Assembly (NCBI GenBank): GCA_900544105.1
Contig: UQUC01000001.1
Coordinates: 1-64,000 of the forward strand
Source: an uncultured Oscillibacter sp.
GTDB taxonomy: Bacteria > Bacillota > Clostridia > Oscillospirales > Oscillospiraceae
Direction: 5' to 3'
DNA: 64,000 nt
In this document: piece by piece, positions 55,845 to 64,000 of the stretch
Layout: every line of letters begins with the position of its first letter
Position numbering within the stretch: position 1 is the first letter of the stretch
Translations under genes and position numbers: made by a program
Notes under the pieces: model-generated
The model's database searches: none
What the model was told of the DNA's origin: nothing
What the model saw: the letters and a program-made list of their open reading frames with translations, nothing else

Positions 55845-57728
55845 TTACTTCATCAGTCCGCACACCAGATCCGTGTAGCCGGAGGGATCGTCCAGCGGCA
55901 GGCCCGCGATCAGCAGCGCCTGGTCATACAGCAGCTTGGCGTACTTTTTGGCCTTCTCCGGGTCTGCGGTGACAGCGGTTTCCAGGGCGGCAAACACAGG
56001 ATGCTCCGTATTCAGCTCCAGGATACGCTGGGCCTTGATGCCACTGTCAGGCTGCATGAGCTGGAAATATTTTTCCATCTCAAAGCTCAGGCCCTCGCCG
56101 GCGGTGAGACATACAGGGTGGGATTTCAGCCGTGTGGAGGGTTTCACCTCCGCCACTGCATCGCCCAGAGCCTCCTTCACGAAGGCAAACACGTCCTTAT
56201 GGGTGTCGGCCTCCTCCTTAGCCTTTTCCTGAGCGGACTCGTCGGCTGCGCCGTCCATGGCGGAGCGGAACTCCTTGTCCTTGTAGCTCCGCAGGGTCTG
56301 GGCCACGAACTCGTCCACTTCCTCTGTGAAGTAGAGGATCTCCACGCCCTGATCCTTCAAAGCCTCCAGCTGAGGCAGCTTGTCGATCTTATCCACGGTG
56401 TCACCGGCGGCGTAATAGATGACCTTCTGATCTTCCTTCATCCGGGAGACATACTCATCCAGCGTCACCAGCTTCTTCTCCGTGGAGGACCAGAACAGCA
56501 GCAGATCTTGCAACAGGTCCTTGTGGATGCCGTACTCGCTGACCACGCCGTATTTCAACTGGCGGCCGAAGTTCTTCCAGAAGGTCTCATAAGCCTCACG
56601 CTCGTCCTTGAGCATCTTGGCCAGCTCACTCTTGATCTTCTTTTCCAGATTTCCGGCGATGACCTTCAGCTGCCGGTCATGCTGTAAAAGCTCCCGGGAG
56701 ATGTTCAGGCTCAGATCCGGGGAATCCACCACGCCCCGGACAAACCGGAAGTGCTCCGGCAGCAGATCCGGGCACTTGTCCATAATGAGAACGCCGCTGG
56801 AATAGAGCTGCAAGCCCTTTTCGTATTCCTTGGTGTAGAAGTCGAAGGGGGTGGCGCCGGGGATGAACAGTAACGCCTTGTAGGTCACGGCGCCCTCGGC
56901 GGACACGGTGATGACCCGCTGGGGGTCCGCGAAATCGCGGAATTTCTCCCGATAGAACTCGTTGTATTCCTCTGGCTTCACATCGGCCTTTTTCCGCTGC
57001 CAGATGGGGACCATGGAGTTCAGAGTCTCCATCTCCACATAGGGCACCTCGTCCGGCTTGTCGGACATGCAGGAGGCCACCTTTTTCGTTTTCGTGACTG
57101 CCATGCGGATGGGGAAGCGGATGTAGTCGGAATACTTTTTGATCAGCTCCCGGAGCTTCCATTCCTCCAAAAACTCGCTGTAATGCTCGTCCTCGGTATC
57201 ATCCTTCAAGTGCATGATGACCTCAGTGCCCGCATCGGACTTATCACATTCCGTGACGGTGTAGCCGTCAGCACCGGAGGACTGCCACTGATAGGCGGTG
57301 TCACTGCCGAACTTCCGGGTGCGGACCGTCACCTGATCGCAGACCATGAAGGCGGAGTAGAAGCCCACGCCGAACTGACCGATCACGTCAGTGTCCTTGG
57401 TGTCATCTCCCACTTCCTGCTTGAACTTGTAGGAACCGGAGGAGGCGATGACGCCCAGATTGTTCTCCAGATCCTCCTTGTCCATACCGATGCCGTTATC
57501 CGTAACGGTGATGGTCCGGGCATCCTTGTTAACAGACAGGTCGATCTTGAAGTCTTTCCGGGTCAGCTTCACGCTGTCATCCGTCAGCGCCTGATAGCAC
57601 AGCTTGTCGCAGGCGTCACTGGCGTTGGAGATGATCTCCCGCAGGAAGATCTCCTTGTGGGTGTAGATGGAGTTGATCATCAGGTCCAGCAGCCGTTTGG
57701 ACTCCGCTTTGAATTGTTTCTTTGCCAT
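55845..57728 (-). CDS. htpG: Chaperone HtpG (bacterial Hsp90)
   Basis: A 627-residue ATP-dependent chaperone. The GHKL ATPase motifs are in order: EIISNASDACDKLCYQAL (about residues 29-46), TVTDNGIGMDKEDL, GTGQFGVGFYSAFMV-type sequence (IGQFGVGFYSAFMV), and GTEVIMHLKDD. The middle domain has FDFYTKEYEKGLQLYSSGVLIMD and the arginine-bearing LNISRELLQHDRQLKVI. The C-terminal dimer region is normal. The frame runs 14 codons further up; the ATG at 57728 gives the family start AKKQFKAESKRLLDLMINSIY and has AAAGGAAG upstream. Confidence 0.95.
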   Translation of the reverse strand: MAKKQFKAESKRLLDLMINSIYTHKEIFLREIISNASDACDKLCYQALTDDSVKLTRKDFKIDLSVNKDARTITVTDNGIGMDKEDLENNLGVIASSGSYKFKQEVGDDTKDTDVIGQFGVGFYSAFMVCDQVTVRTRKFGSDTAYQWQSSGADGYTVTECDKSDAGTEVIMHLKDDTEDEHYSEFLEEWKLRELIKKYSDYIRFPIRMAVTKTKKVASCMSDKPDEVPYVEMETLNSMVPIWQRKKADVKPEEYNEFYREKFRDFADPQRVITVSAEGAVTYKALLFIPGATPFDFYTKEYEKGLQLYSSGVLIMDKCPDLLPEHFRFVRGVVDSPDLSLNISRELLQHDRQLKVIAGNLEKKIKSELAKMLKDEREAYETFWKNFGRQLKYGVVSEYGIHKDLLQDLLLFWSSTEKKLVTLDEYVSRMKEDQKVIYYAAGDTVDKIDKLPQLEALKDQGVEILYFTEEVDEFVAQTLRSYKDKEFRSAMDGAADESAQEKAKEEADTHKDVFAFVKEALGDAVAEVKPSTRLKSHPVCLTAGEGLSFEMEKYFQLMQPDSGIKAQRILELNTEHPVFAALETAVTADPEKAKKYAKLLYDQALLIAGLPLDDPSGYTDLVCGLMK

Positions 57729-57828
57729 AAACCAAACACTTCCTTTGTGTATTTTCATATCGTATGTCATTTTAACACGGAATGACTTGGAAAGAAATTA
57801 CTTTTTTGTAAACTCCGCTGCTAAACCG

Positions 57829-57857
57829 TTGCCTTTCTCTGACCTATCCGCTAAAAT
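57829..57857 (+). promoter_or_regulatory. Promoter of the zinc-ribbon membrane protein gene
   Basis: TTGCCT (57829-57834), 17-base spacer, TAAAAT (57852-57857). Confidence 0.55.
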
Positions 57858-57914
57858 ATGTAAGATAAAACAGTTACGGTTCCGCGGGAGCCGACGGAAA
57901 GAGGCAGCAGACGT

Positions 57915-58337
57915 ATGTTCTATAAATTCAGATGCGCGGTGGCGCGGTTCATGTACGGTCGGAACGGCATGGATCAGATGAATCAGGCGCTCCTTCGGGG
58001 CTACCTGGTGATTCTGGTGGCCCAGTTGATTTTCAGCCTTCTGCGGCTATGGATCCCCGCCCGGATCTGCGAATCCCTCCTTTGGGTGCTGATGGTGTTT
58101 ATTCTGTTCCGGATGTTCTCCAAAAACCTGACCAAGCGCCGGGCGGAGAACCAGAAGTTTATGGGCTGGATCTGGAAGGCCCGGAACAACGCAGCCGGGG
58201 CCAAGGCTCGCCGGGCGGATAAGGAGCACAAGTACTTCACCTGCAGGTGCGGCGCCATCTGCCGGGTGCCGGTTGGGAAGGGGAAGATCGTCATCACCTG
58301 CCCCAAATGCGGAGCGAAAATCGAAGCGAAAAGCTGA
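57915..58337 (+). CDS. Small membrane protein with C-terminal zinc ribbon
   Basis: A 140-residue protein. Residues 28-72 hold two hydrophobic helices (LRGYLVILVAQLIFSLLRLW and ICESLLWVLMVFILFRMF). A basic linker follows, and then a four-cysteine zinc ribbon, YFTCRCGAICRVPVGKGKIVITCPKCGAKIEAKS, in which C-x-C and C-x2-C pairs chelate the metal. The type is common in Clostridia and has no known function. Single gene with promoter and terminator. Confidence 0.8.
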   Translation: MFYKFRCAVARFMYGRNGMDQMNQALLRGYLVILVAQLIFSLLRLWIPARICESLLWVLMVFILFRMFSKNLTKRRAENQKFMGWIWKARNNAAGAKARRADKEHKYFTCRCGAICRVPVGKGKIVITCPKCGAKIEAKS

Positions 58338-58346
58338 TACGAAAAA

Positions 58347-58378
58347 AACGGTTCCGGAACTTCCGGAACCGTTTTTTT
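58347..58378. terminator. Bidirectional terminator
   Basis: AACGGTTCCGG/CCGGAACCGTT around AACTT, with A-run left and T-run right; serves the zinc-ribbon gene (plus) and the sulfatase-fold gene (minus). Confidence 0.85.
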
Positions 58379-58398
58379 CCATATATATCTGCGGTGGC

Positions 58399-60375
58399 CT
58401 AATCCACGTCCGCGTATTTTAGCTTGTAATAGCTCCAGCAGCGCCATTTGTGGACGGCGGCCTTCAATTCCATGGATGCTTCATCCGTTTGCTCATTTAA
58501 AATTCGCTGTGGCAGCACGGAGCCATCCGCCAGGATATAGGTTTTCTTCTGTACCACCGGCGCGATCCGTCGAAGGGAGGAGAGAAAGTCGAACCACGGG
58601 TTTTCCCCGGCGCGGCCGGTAAGCTCCAGCAGGACGCTGCCCAAAAAGGAAGCGGAGAGAACGCCGTCTTCCGGCAAATCCAGCGCGGCCACGGCCTCAT
58701 TCCAGTTCAGCGTGTCTGCGGCGGCGTCATTGGCCCAGAGCACATAGGGGGTCTTGTAAGAGCAGAGAATGTCCTCCCGCTCGTTTTCCGGAATGGACAC
58801 CTCAGATCCCAGCTCCGCATAGCCCTTCTGGTTGTCCCCCAGATAGGGCAGGTGATCGCCGTAGAATACAAGCACCACAGGCTCCTCATGCTCTGAGAAG
58901 TAAGCCGTCAGCCGGCCCAGCATGGCGTCGGCATCACGGACGCCTTCGGTGTAGACCTCCAACATGGAACGGGTCTCCGGGGAGATATCCGCCGTGGTGG
59001 AGACCGGTGCAAACGTGTGGCCCTCACCGTACTTGTCGGCGGTGTAGCTCATGTGGTTCTGGATGGTGGTGGTGTAGTTGAACAGAGGGCGGCCCTCGCT
59101 GATCGCCGTTTCAAATTCTTCCTCGATCAAACCAGCCATGTAGTCATCCGTGACCCAGCGGCCCTTGTATTCCAGATTCTTCATATCCTTGGCAAATACC
59201 TCGTGCTCCGCGCCCAGCCAGCGGTAGACATTCTCACGGTTGTAGAACCAGGCATCGCCAGGATGGTAGAAGGAGGTGCGGTAGCCGTCCGCCCCGAATA
59301 CCCGGAACAAGCTGTCCAGATTCCGGTTTACCACCCGCATGGCGGAGGTGGCGGTGACGGACAGCGCGTTGGTCTGCATTCCCGTCAGCGCGTCGAACTC
59401 CGTGTTGGCGGTGCCTCCGGCAAAGCCGGGGACCACGATGTGACCGGAAAGGGCGTGGGGGTCCTTCTGCAAAGCGTGGAGGTTGGGCAGGGGATCGGTT
59501 TCCTCCGCCCAGTTGAACATAGGCTGGTCGGTGAGGTCGGAAAACGCCTCGTTCATCACGAGGATCACGCTGACGTCCTTGCCAAGCCCTGCCTGCCTGC
59601 CGGTTTCCCAACCGGCGGCCTCGGACTTGGAAAAGCCCTCCGGCTTGTCCACAGGATAGGTGGTGAACTGGTGGCAGAAGCAGTAGGGGAAACCCAGCTC
59701 GTTGAACACCGAGGGGACGTAGTAGGCGTTGCTGACCCGGAAAGAATTGTAGAGGGTATTGCTGGCGTATACAGTGAAAATCAGAGCAGTCAAAACGCCG
59801 AAGCTGAGGGCCGCACCCACGATCCGCTCCGGCCAGCAGCGGCCGGGGAACACGGCCACGGCGTCCCGTTTTGTCAGCTTGGCCTTCAGTGCGGCGAAGG
59901 ACACCGGGCGGCTGGGGAACAGGACCCCAAGGCCAATGAGCAGCGCGGTGGTCAGCACCACCACGGCGATGGCCTTCACCGGATAGCGGATATCGAAGGA
60001 CTGGATGGCGCTGCCTACCTCCCGCAGAAGGGAGAAGTCCCGGGGGAACACCGGCTCGTCCCGGACCTCGATTTTGACCCGGTTGGCAAGGGACAGCGCG
60101 CAGACGAAGAAATTCACCAGCGCTCCGCTGTAAAAGACATTCCGAAACAGGAAGGCGAGGGCCAGCAGCAAAAGTCCAATGGGCAGGGCGTTCAAAACGA
60201 TCAGCAGGGGCTGGGCCTTGAACCCTGCCAGTACCGTCCGCAGGGCGTTTGGCTGGCACCACAGGGCCAGTAAAGTAATACAGCCTGCCAGTAAAACGGC
60301 GGCCAGCAGACTCCCCCAGAGGGGCAGTTCTCTTTTATAGATCCGCTTTTCTTTCAAAACGTAAAGTCCTTTCAT
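58399..60375 (-). CDS. LtaS-type membrane sulfatase-fold transferase
   Basis: A 658-residue protein: five N-terminal membrane helices (residues 20-215), then an extracellular alkaline-phosphatase/sulfatase domain. The domain carries VILVMNEAFSD (metal Glu), GGTANTEFDALTG (catalytic Thr) and LVFYGDHLPYLGD (Asp/His ligands), the active site of lipoteichoic-acid synthases. It probably transfers phosphoglycerol from phosphatidylglycerol to a glycolipid or glycan. The last 60 residues are extra to minimal LtaS. ATG at 60375 has no ribosome site; a TTG at 60357 preceded by AAAGGA is a good alternative start. Confidence 0.85.
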   Translation of the reverse strand: MKGLYVLKEKRIYKRELPLWGSLLAAVLLAGCITLLALWCQPNALRTVLAGFKAQPLLIVLNALPIGLLLLALAFLFRNVFYSGALVNFFVCALSLANRVKIEVRDEPVFPRDFSLLREVGSAIQSFDIRYPVKAIAVVVLTTALLIGLGVLFPSRPVSFAALKAKLTKRDAVAVFPGRCWPERIVGAALSFGVLTALIFTVYASNTLYNSFRVSNAYYVPSVFNELGFPYCFCHQFTTYPVDKPEGFSKSEAAGWETGRQAGLGKDVSVILVMNEAFSDLTDQPMFNWAEETDPLPNLHALQKDPHALSGHIVVPGFAGGTANTEFDALTGMQTNALSVTATSAMRVVNRNLDSLFRVFGADGYRTSFYHPGDAWFYNRENVYRWLGAEHEVFAKDMKNLEYKGRWVTDDYMAGLIEEEFETAISEGRPLFNYTTTIQNHMSYTADKYGEGHTFAPVSTTADISPETRSMLEVYTEGVRDADAMLGRLTAYFSEHEEPVVLVFYGDHLPYLGDNQKGYAELGSEVSIPENEREDILCSYKTPYVLWANDAAADTLNWNEAVAALDLPEDGVLSASFLGSVLLELTGRAGENPWFDFLSSLRRIAPVVQKKTYILADGSVLPQRILNEQTDEASMELKAAVHKWRCWSYYKLKYADVD

Positions 60376-60857
60376 ACCAGAATACTCAGCGTGTCGAAAA
60401 AGTTTTTTCGCCTCGCTGAGTCTATTTTCAGAACTTTATTAAAGTTCTGAAAATGTTTGATTTTAATGGTGCGGGACACCCTTCTTGGGTTTCCCGCACA
60501 CACCCTTCCTTACCATCGCGGAAAATTTTCCACTTTATCGACAGTTGCATGGCTCTCCTCTATTATATGGATTTGCCCGGAATTTGCAAGTATTCCCGAA
60601 ATTTTGCGAGCTTTGCGAAGCGGAGAGAAAACCGGATCTCCTGAAAAATCTTGCGGAATTACAATACAAAATGTCGATTTAAAAACAAAAAATACGAACC
60701 GTATTGAAAACGAAGGTGATTTGGCGCAAAATCAAGGCTGCGGTGATACCGGAACAACAGCCCCTCCTCAGCAAGTCTGAGCGGCACAACGGCATTGAAA
60801 TAACGGTCGATTTGCCAACAATTTGCACGGTGACAAATATAAGAAGCGCATGCAAGA
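60376..60857. other. Gene-free stretch with AT-rich palindromes
   Basis: No gene is supported. A perfect 15-base inverted repeat, ATTTTCAGAACTTTA / TAAAGTTCTGAAAAT (60424-60454), is followed by a TGCGGGA...TCCCGCA hairpin (60470-60498). A related palindrome with ATTTTCAGA/TCTGAAAAT arms occurs at 63173-63201. Short frames in the right half have no start signals. Confidence 0.45.
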
Positions 60858-60897
60858 AGAAAAGCACGTTTCCCTGTCAAAAGGAAACGTGCTTTTT
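60858..60897. terminator. Terminator after the two CobW-type genes
   Basis: A perfect 13-bp stem AAAGCACGTTTCC/GGAAACGTGCTTT with a nine-base loop, flanked by A and T runs; works on the minus strand for the operon ending at 60911. Confidence 0.82.
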
Positions 60898-60910
60898 GAA
60901 TATCAGTAGA

Positions 60911-61843
60911 TCAGAAGGTCACGACCTCGTTGGCGGGCTTTTCGCAGGGCTTGATGGAGATGATGTGCATCACCGGACCCTTGCCCTTGTAGGCGGAGTG
61001 ATTTTCCAAAGCCATGCGTGCCTCGACTTCCACCCAGTCCCGGTTCTTGTACTTATTCAGATCCACGCCCTTGGCCACCAGACCCAAGAACTGCACGTCA
61101 TTTTCGCAGCAGACCATGGCGAACCGTCCGGGGCAGTGGGTGCCAGGATACTTCTTGGAGTGGCACATAAGCAGCTTCATGTGAACGGTTTTCCCTGCCC
61201 AACGGTCAGGGTAATCCATCACGTCCACATACCAGACGCCGTAGTCGTCGTCCGGAATATGGATCACCGGCTGGTCCAGATCAAAGGGGCAGACCTCACC
61301 GTTGTTGTAGTCCTCGCTGTTGCCGTTCAGATCTTCCAGATAGATGTCCGCCCGGCGGTTCACCATCCGCAGGTTGCGCTTCCGCAGCGCGGCCTTCAGC
61401 TCATCGGTGCAGCGGTTGAACACCAGCAGGTCGGCGTTGGTGATCTTTTCCATCATGATCTGGCCCATGTTCTTGGCATAGGTCTCAAAGGTATTGGCGT
61501 CCACAAAGGTCATCACCTGATAGAGGACCCAGTTGGCGGGCAGCACCTCCCGGTACAGCCGCTCCATGGACCACATGCCGTTGTACTCAATGAGGACCTG
61601 CTTGGGCTTGTACTGCTTTTCCCATTCCTTGCACTGGGAACAGGTGAGAGCGGTCTCCTCGTCCACCGTGACCACAGTCACGTTGTCCAGAGCCTTCTGT
61701 TCGTATTCCAGCTCGCCCTCTTCACAGCAGATCAGGAGGGTTTTGTCCTCGCGGGCGAAGCCGTCCTCTAAAATGCCGTTGATAAAATCCGTTTTGCCGC
61801 CGTCCAAAAAACCGGCGATGAGATATACAGGAATATCAGCCAT
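60911..61843 (-). CDS. CobW/G3E-type GTPase without the CxCC motif
   Basis: A 310-residue G3E-family P-loop protein. It starts DIPVYLIAGFLDGGKTDFINGIL with an intact Walker A (GFLDGGKT). The usual metal-binding CxCC after it is replaced by TALTCSQCKEWEKQ, a CxxC further along, so metal handling may differ. The GTPase base motif is probably LLVFNRCTDE, Cys in place of the Lys of NKxD. The C-terminal half (about 190-310) is of the kind fused to some CobW relatives and has several Cys/His (KLLMCHSKKYPGTHCPGRFAMVCC). It is 12 bases after the His-rich CobW gene, in one operon. Confidence 0.78.
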   Translation of the reverse strand: MADIPVYLIAGFLDGGKTDFINGILEDGFAREDKTLLICCEEGELEYEQKALDNVTVVTVDEETALTCSQCKEWEKQYKPKQVLIEYNGMWSMERLYREVLPANWVLYQVMTFVDANTFETYAKNMGQIMMEKITNADLLVFNRCTDELKAALRKRNLRMVNRRADIYLEDLNGNSEDYNNGEVCPFDLDQPVIHIPDDDYGVWYVDVMDYPDRWAGKTVHMKLLMCHSKKYPGTHCPGRFAMVCCENDVQFLGLVAKGVDLNKYKNRDWVEVEARMALENHSAYKGKGPVMHIISIKPCEKPANEVVTF

Positions 61844-61855
61844 GAATTTTTTCGC

Positions 61856-63046
61856 TTACAGGCCGAACAGCTCTGCCAGCTTTTCCTCCTTCAGATTGGA
61901 ACCGATGACGCACAGGCGGCCGGTGTAGTCAGGATGGCCTGCCCGGATCTCATGCTCCTCCGGCACATAGTCGAACTCGATCCATGCGCCGTCGGTGCCA
62001 TTCACGATGCCCTTGGCCCGGAGAATGGCGCCGTAGTCGCCGGAATCCAGGGCTGTCAGAATGCGGTCAATGTCCGCCTGTGTATACACCTTGGGCGTCT
62101 CCTTGCCCCAGGAGATGAACACCTCGTCGGCGTGGTGATGATGGTGATGGTCATGGCAGGAGCAGTTGGGGTCATCGCACTCGCCGTCCTCATGGTCATG
62201 GTGATGGTGTTCATGCTCATGGTCGTGCTCATGGCCGCAGCACTCATGGTCATGGTCGTGGTGGTGCTCATGGTCGTGATGATGCTCGTGCTCATCGTGG
62301 TCGTCATCGTCATCATCGTCGTCATGATGATGGTGGCAGGAGCAGTTGGGATCGTCGCACTCCTCACCGTCGTGATGATGGTGATGGTGTTCGTGTTCAT
62401 CGGCCTCGTGTTCCGCACGCATCTTCTCCAGCAGTTCGTCGGCCAGAGAGACTTTTTCAATGGCGGAGAGGATGGCCTTGCCGTCCAGTTCGTCCCAGGG
62501 GGTGGTGATGATGGCGGCATCGGCGTTCTTCTCCCGCAGCATGGCCACGGCGGCCTCCAGCTTCTCCTGCGTCATCTTCTGAGTCCGGGAGAGGATGATG
62601 GTGCCGGCGGCCTCGATCTGGTTGTTGTAGAACTCGCCGAAGTTCTTCATATAGACCTTCACCTTGGTGGCGTCCGCCACGGTGACGAAGCTGTTGAGCT
62701 TCATCTCGGGAACGTCCTTTACGGTGTTCTCCACAGCCACAATCACGTCGCTGAGCTTGCCCACGCCGGAGGGCTCAATGAGGATGCGGTCGGGGTGGAA
62801 CTGAGCCTCCACGTCCTTCAAAGCCTTATTGAAGTCGCCCACCAGAGAGCAGCAGATGCAGCCGGCGGACATTTCGGAGATCTGGATACCGGATTCCTTC
62901 AGGAAGCCGCCGTCAATGTTGATCTCGCCAAATTCATTTTCGATGAGCACCAGCTTTTCGCCCTTATAGGCCTCCGCCAGCAGCTTTTTGATGAGTGTGG
63001 TCTTACCGGCGCCCAGGAAGCCGGAGACGATGTCGATTTTTGTCAT
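61856..63046 (-). CDS. CobW/G3E GTPase with giant His/Asp/Cys-rich metal-binding loop
   Basis: A 396-residue G3E GTPase, the family of metallochaperones for zinc, nickel and cobalt. Walker A is SGFLGAGKTTLIKK, the metal motif CICC is in SAGCICCSLVGDFNKALK, and the C-terminal CobW domain follows after about residue 320. Between them residues 215-310 form an extraordinary loop with about 50 His, long Asp runs and two copies of CDDPNCSCH. Such loops store or buffer Zn, Ni or Co. The ATG at 63046 has AAAGGA upstream. Promoter at 63083-63110; the downstream partner is a second G3E GTPase. No Zur-type box is visible upstream. Confidence 0.88.
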   Translation of the reverse strand: MTKIDIVSGFLGAGKTTLIKKLLAEAYKGEKLVLIENEFGEINIDGGFLKESGIQISEMSAGCICCSLVGDFNKALKDVEAQFHPDRILIEPSGVGKLSDVIVAVENTVKDVPEMKLNSFVTVADATKVKVYMKNFGEFYNNQIEAAGTIILSRTQKMTQEKLEAAVAMLREKNADAAIITTPWDELDGKAILSAIEKVSLADELLEKMRAEHEADEHEHHHHHHDGEECDDPNCSCHHHHDDDDDDDDHDEHEHHHDHEHHHDHDHECCGHEHDHEHEHHHHDHEDGECDDPNCSCHDHHHHHHADEVFISWGKETPKVYTQADIDRILTALDSGDYGAILRAKGIVNGTDGAWIEFDYVPEEHEIRAGHPDYTGRLCVIGSNLKEEKLAELFGL

Positions 63047-63082
63047 GGTATCAGTCCTTTTCAAAAATTTTATACCACGGTT

Positions 63083-63110
63083 ATCATACCACGAAATCAC
63101 AAAAATGCAA
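63083..63110 (-). promoter_or_regulatory. Promoter of the CobW-type operon
   Basis: On the minus strand TTGCAT (63105-63110), 16-base spacer, TATGAT (63083-63088). Confidence 0.6.
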
Positions 63111-63253
63111 TGTCATCACAGAAAATTTACAGTTCCAGCGGCACAAAAACGTGTATTTGCGCCACTGGAGCCATTTTCAGAACCTTTGCGGCTCTGAAAA
63201 TATTCTTCCTTACCGTTTTCTTACCCGCTTTACTTTTCTGATAGCTGCCATTT

Positions 63254-64000
63254 TTACCGTTCCTTTTTCCCGCATTCCCCGGCGATCTCACCGGAGAGCA
63301 GTAGCAGACAGACGAGGTTCGGAAAGGCCATCAGTGCGTTGGCGAGATCCGCAAGCTGAAGGACCGTGGCCATAGGGATCATCGCTCCGACAAAAACCGA
63401 CAGTCCGTACAGCACCCGGCAGGGCCGTACCGCCTCCGGTCCCAGCAGGTATGATGCCGTTGTCTCTGCCTGAACCGCACAGCCCAGCACGGAGGTAAAG
63501 GCAAACAGCCCCAACGCCGCACCGATGAGCCACGGGGCCAGCGGCCCCAGCACCGTTTCAAAGGCCCGGAGGGTCAGTGCCGCGCCGGTGAGGGGGAGAC
63601 CGTTGCCATCCGCCGCTCCCAGCGTGCCGGAGCAGCAGATGGCGAGACCGGTAACGGTGCAGATTACCATGGTGTCGAAAAACACGCCGGTCATGCTGAT
63701 GAGCCCCTGCTTTACAGGATCCTCCGTGTCAGCGCAGGCGGCGGTGATGGAGGCGGAGCCTAACCCCGCCTCGTTGGAAAAAACGCTCCGGGCAACGCCC
63801 CAGCGGAGGGCCTCCCGGCGGGTGACGATCCCCAAAGCCCCGCCCAGAGCGGCCTCCGGCGCCACCGCGCACCGAAGCATCAGGATCAGCGCCTCCGGCA
63901 GGCGGCGGAGGTTTCCCAGGATCACCGCCAGTCCACCGCCTAGGTACAGCAGCGCCATCACCGGTACCAGCACCGTGGAGATCTCCGCGATACGGCGGAT
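63254..64000 (-). CDS. Alanine/sodium symporter (AGCS family), 5' end outside the window
   Basis: The frame is open through the right end of the window, so the N-terminal part (roughly 200 residues) is missing. The visible 249 residues cover the second half of an AGCS transporter: STVLVPVMALLYLGGGLAVILGN, ARSVFSNEAGLGSASITAACADTEDPVKQGLISMTGVFFDTMVICTVTGLAI, where the SNEAGLGSA loop is the family signature, then helices ending in a short basic tail (GECGKKER). It imports alanine or glycine with sodium. An AT palindrome at 63173-63201 may terminate it. Confidence 0.88.
   Translation of the reverse strand: MRRIAEISTVLVPVMALLYLGGGLAVILGNLRRLPEALILMLRCAVAPEAALGGALGIVTRREALRWGVARSVFSNEAGLGSASITAACADTEDPVKQGLISMTGVFFDTMVICTVTGLAICCSGTLGAADGNGLPLTGAALTLRAFETVLGPLAPWLIGAALGLFAFTSVLGCAVQAETTASYLLGPEAVRPCRVLYGLSVFVGAMIPMATVLQLADLANALMAFPNLVCLLLLSGEIAGECGKKER

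Noticed and set aside
53605..55863. A 752-codon open frame antisense to pepP and ppaC
   Set aside because: Codon-bias shadow; composition is unlike real proteins, and both sense genes are clear enzymes with intact motifs.
60659..60880. Cys/Arg-rich 73-codon frame on the minus strand between the LtaS-like and CobW genes
   Set aside because: It starts inside the terminator of the CobW operon and lacks an SD.
62056..62520. Apparent tandem repeat array in the CobW gene that could be mistaken for a CRISPR or satellite
   Set aside because: The repetition follows from His (CAT/CAC), Asp and Glu codons within one intact reading frame; there is no constant repeat/spacer structure.
1..64000. tRNA, rRNA, CRISPR and intact transposase genes
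   Set aside because: I looked for cloverleaf-like segments with CCA ends, 16S/23S signatures, repeat-spacer arrays and DDE or serine recombinase motifs and saw none in the window, apart from the unresolved eight codons at 1-26.

Overview
The window reads as chromosome of a GC-rich, spore-forming, Gram-positive gut-type Firmicute, most likely in the Oscillospiraceae (the Flavonifractor / Oscillibacter / Lawsonibacter neighbourhood). This rests on GC-rich genes with strong Shine-Dalgarno sites, classic TTGACA-17-TATAAT promoters and hairpin-plus-T terminators. It also rests on a germination protease gene next to rpsT, a T-box leader on metG, an ECF-type queT gene, and the rimP-nusA-ylxR-ylxQ-infB-rbfA order. 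Species is inference. I see no rRNA, tRNA, CRISPR array or intact insertion sequence.

Layout. 1-3350 is a lower-GC accessory stretch: the first codons of a gene leaving the window, an unknown lipoprotein/Cys-rich pair, and gene-free DNA. 3353-3862 is queT behind a structured leader. 3944-12620 is the translation/ribosome operon on the minus strand (rimP to ribF), with a leader ORF, a leader terminator and a tiny ORF after nusA. 12713-16715 holds a lipoprotein, lrgAB and a Fur-controlled zinc-type ABC cassette. 16721-23350 holds a nucleotidyltransferase, an SGNH hydrolase and a MarR-controlled heterodimeric exporter. 23378-28976 holds an acyltransferase, mreB-comF-xre, rnhA and nadE. 29195-32538 is two convergent sigma/anti-sigma modules. 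32657-39919 holds a HAD phosphatase, a small membrane protein, structured repeats, metG, MATE, exoA, gpr and rpsT. 40075-46408 holds an ECF S component, a TIGR01440 protein, an apbE flavinylation cluster, cysK and a second HAD phosphatase. 46574-52720 holds prfB with a duplicated tail, a second MATE and an aromatic-type ABC transporter. 52770-64000 holds pepP, CBS-pyrophosphatase, htpG, an LtaS-like enzyme, two CobW-type GTPases and a truncated alanine/sodium symporter.

The most interesting signals are regulatory. cysK is preceded by its own promoter, a near-leaderless 16-codon ORF with three consecutive Cys codons, and mutually exclusive RNA pairings ending in a strong terminator. The TrpX-type ABC transporter is preceded by a 32-codon leader ORF crowded with Tyr and Phe codons, again followed by a terminator and a candidate antiterminator. 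Together they suggest that this lineage uses ribosome-mediated attenuation for amino-acid genes where many Firmicutes use T-boxes; a true T-box is present only on metG. A third leader ORF overlaps a terminator ahead of rimP-nusA. Separately, the last 94 bases of prfB occur twice, 230 bp apart, differing only at synonymous sites, which looks like the footprint of an integration at the prfB 3' end.
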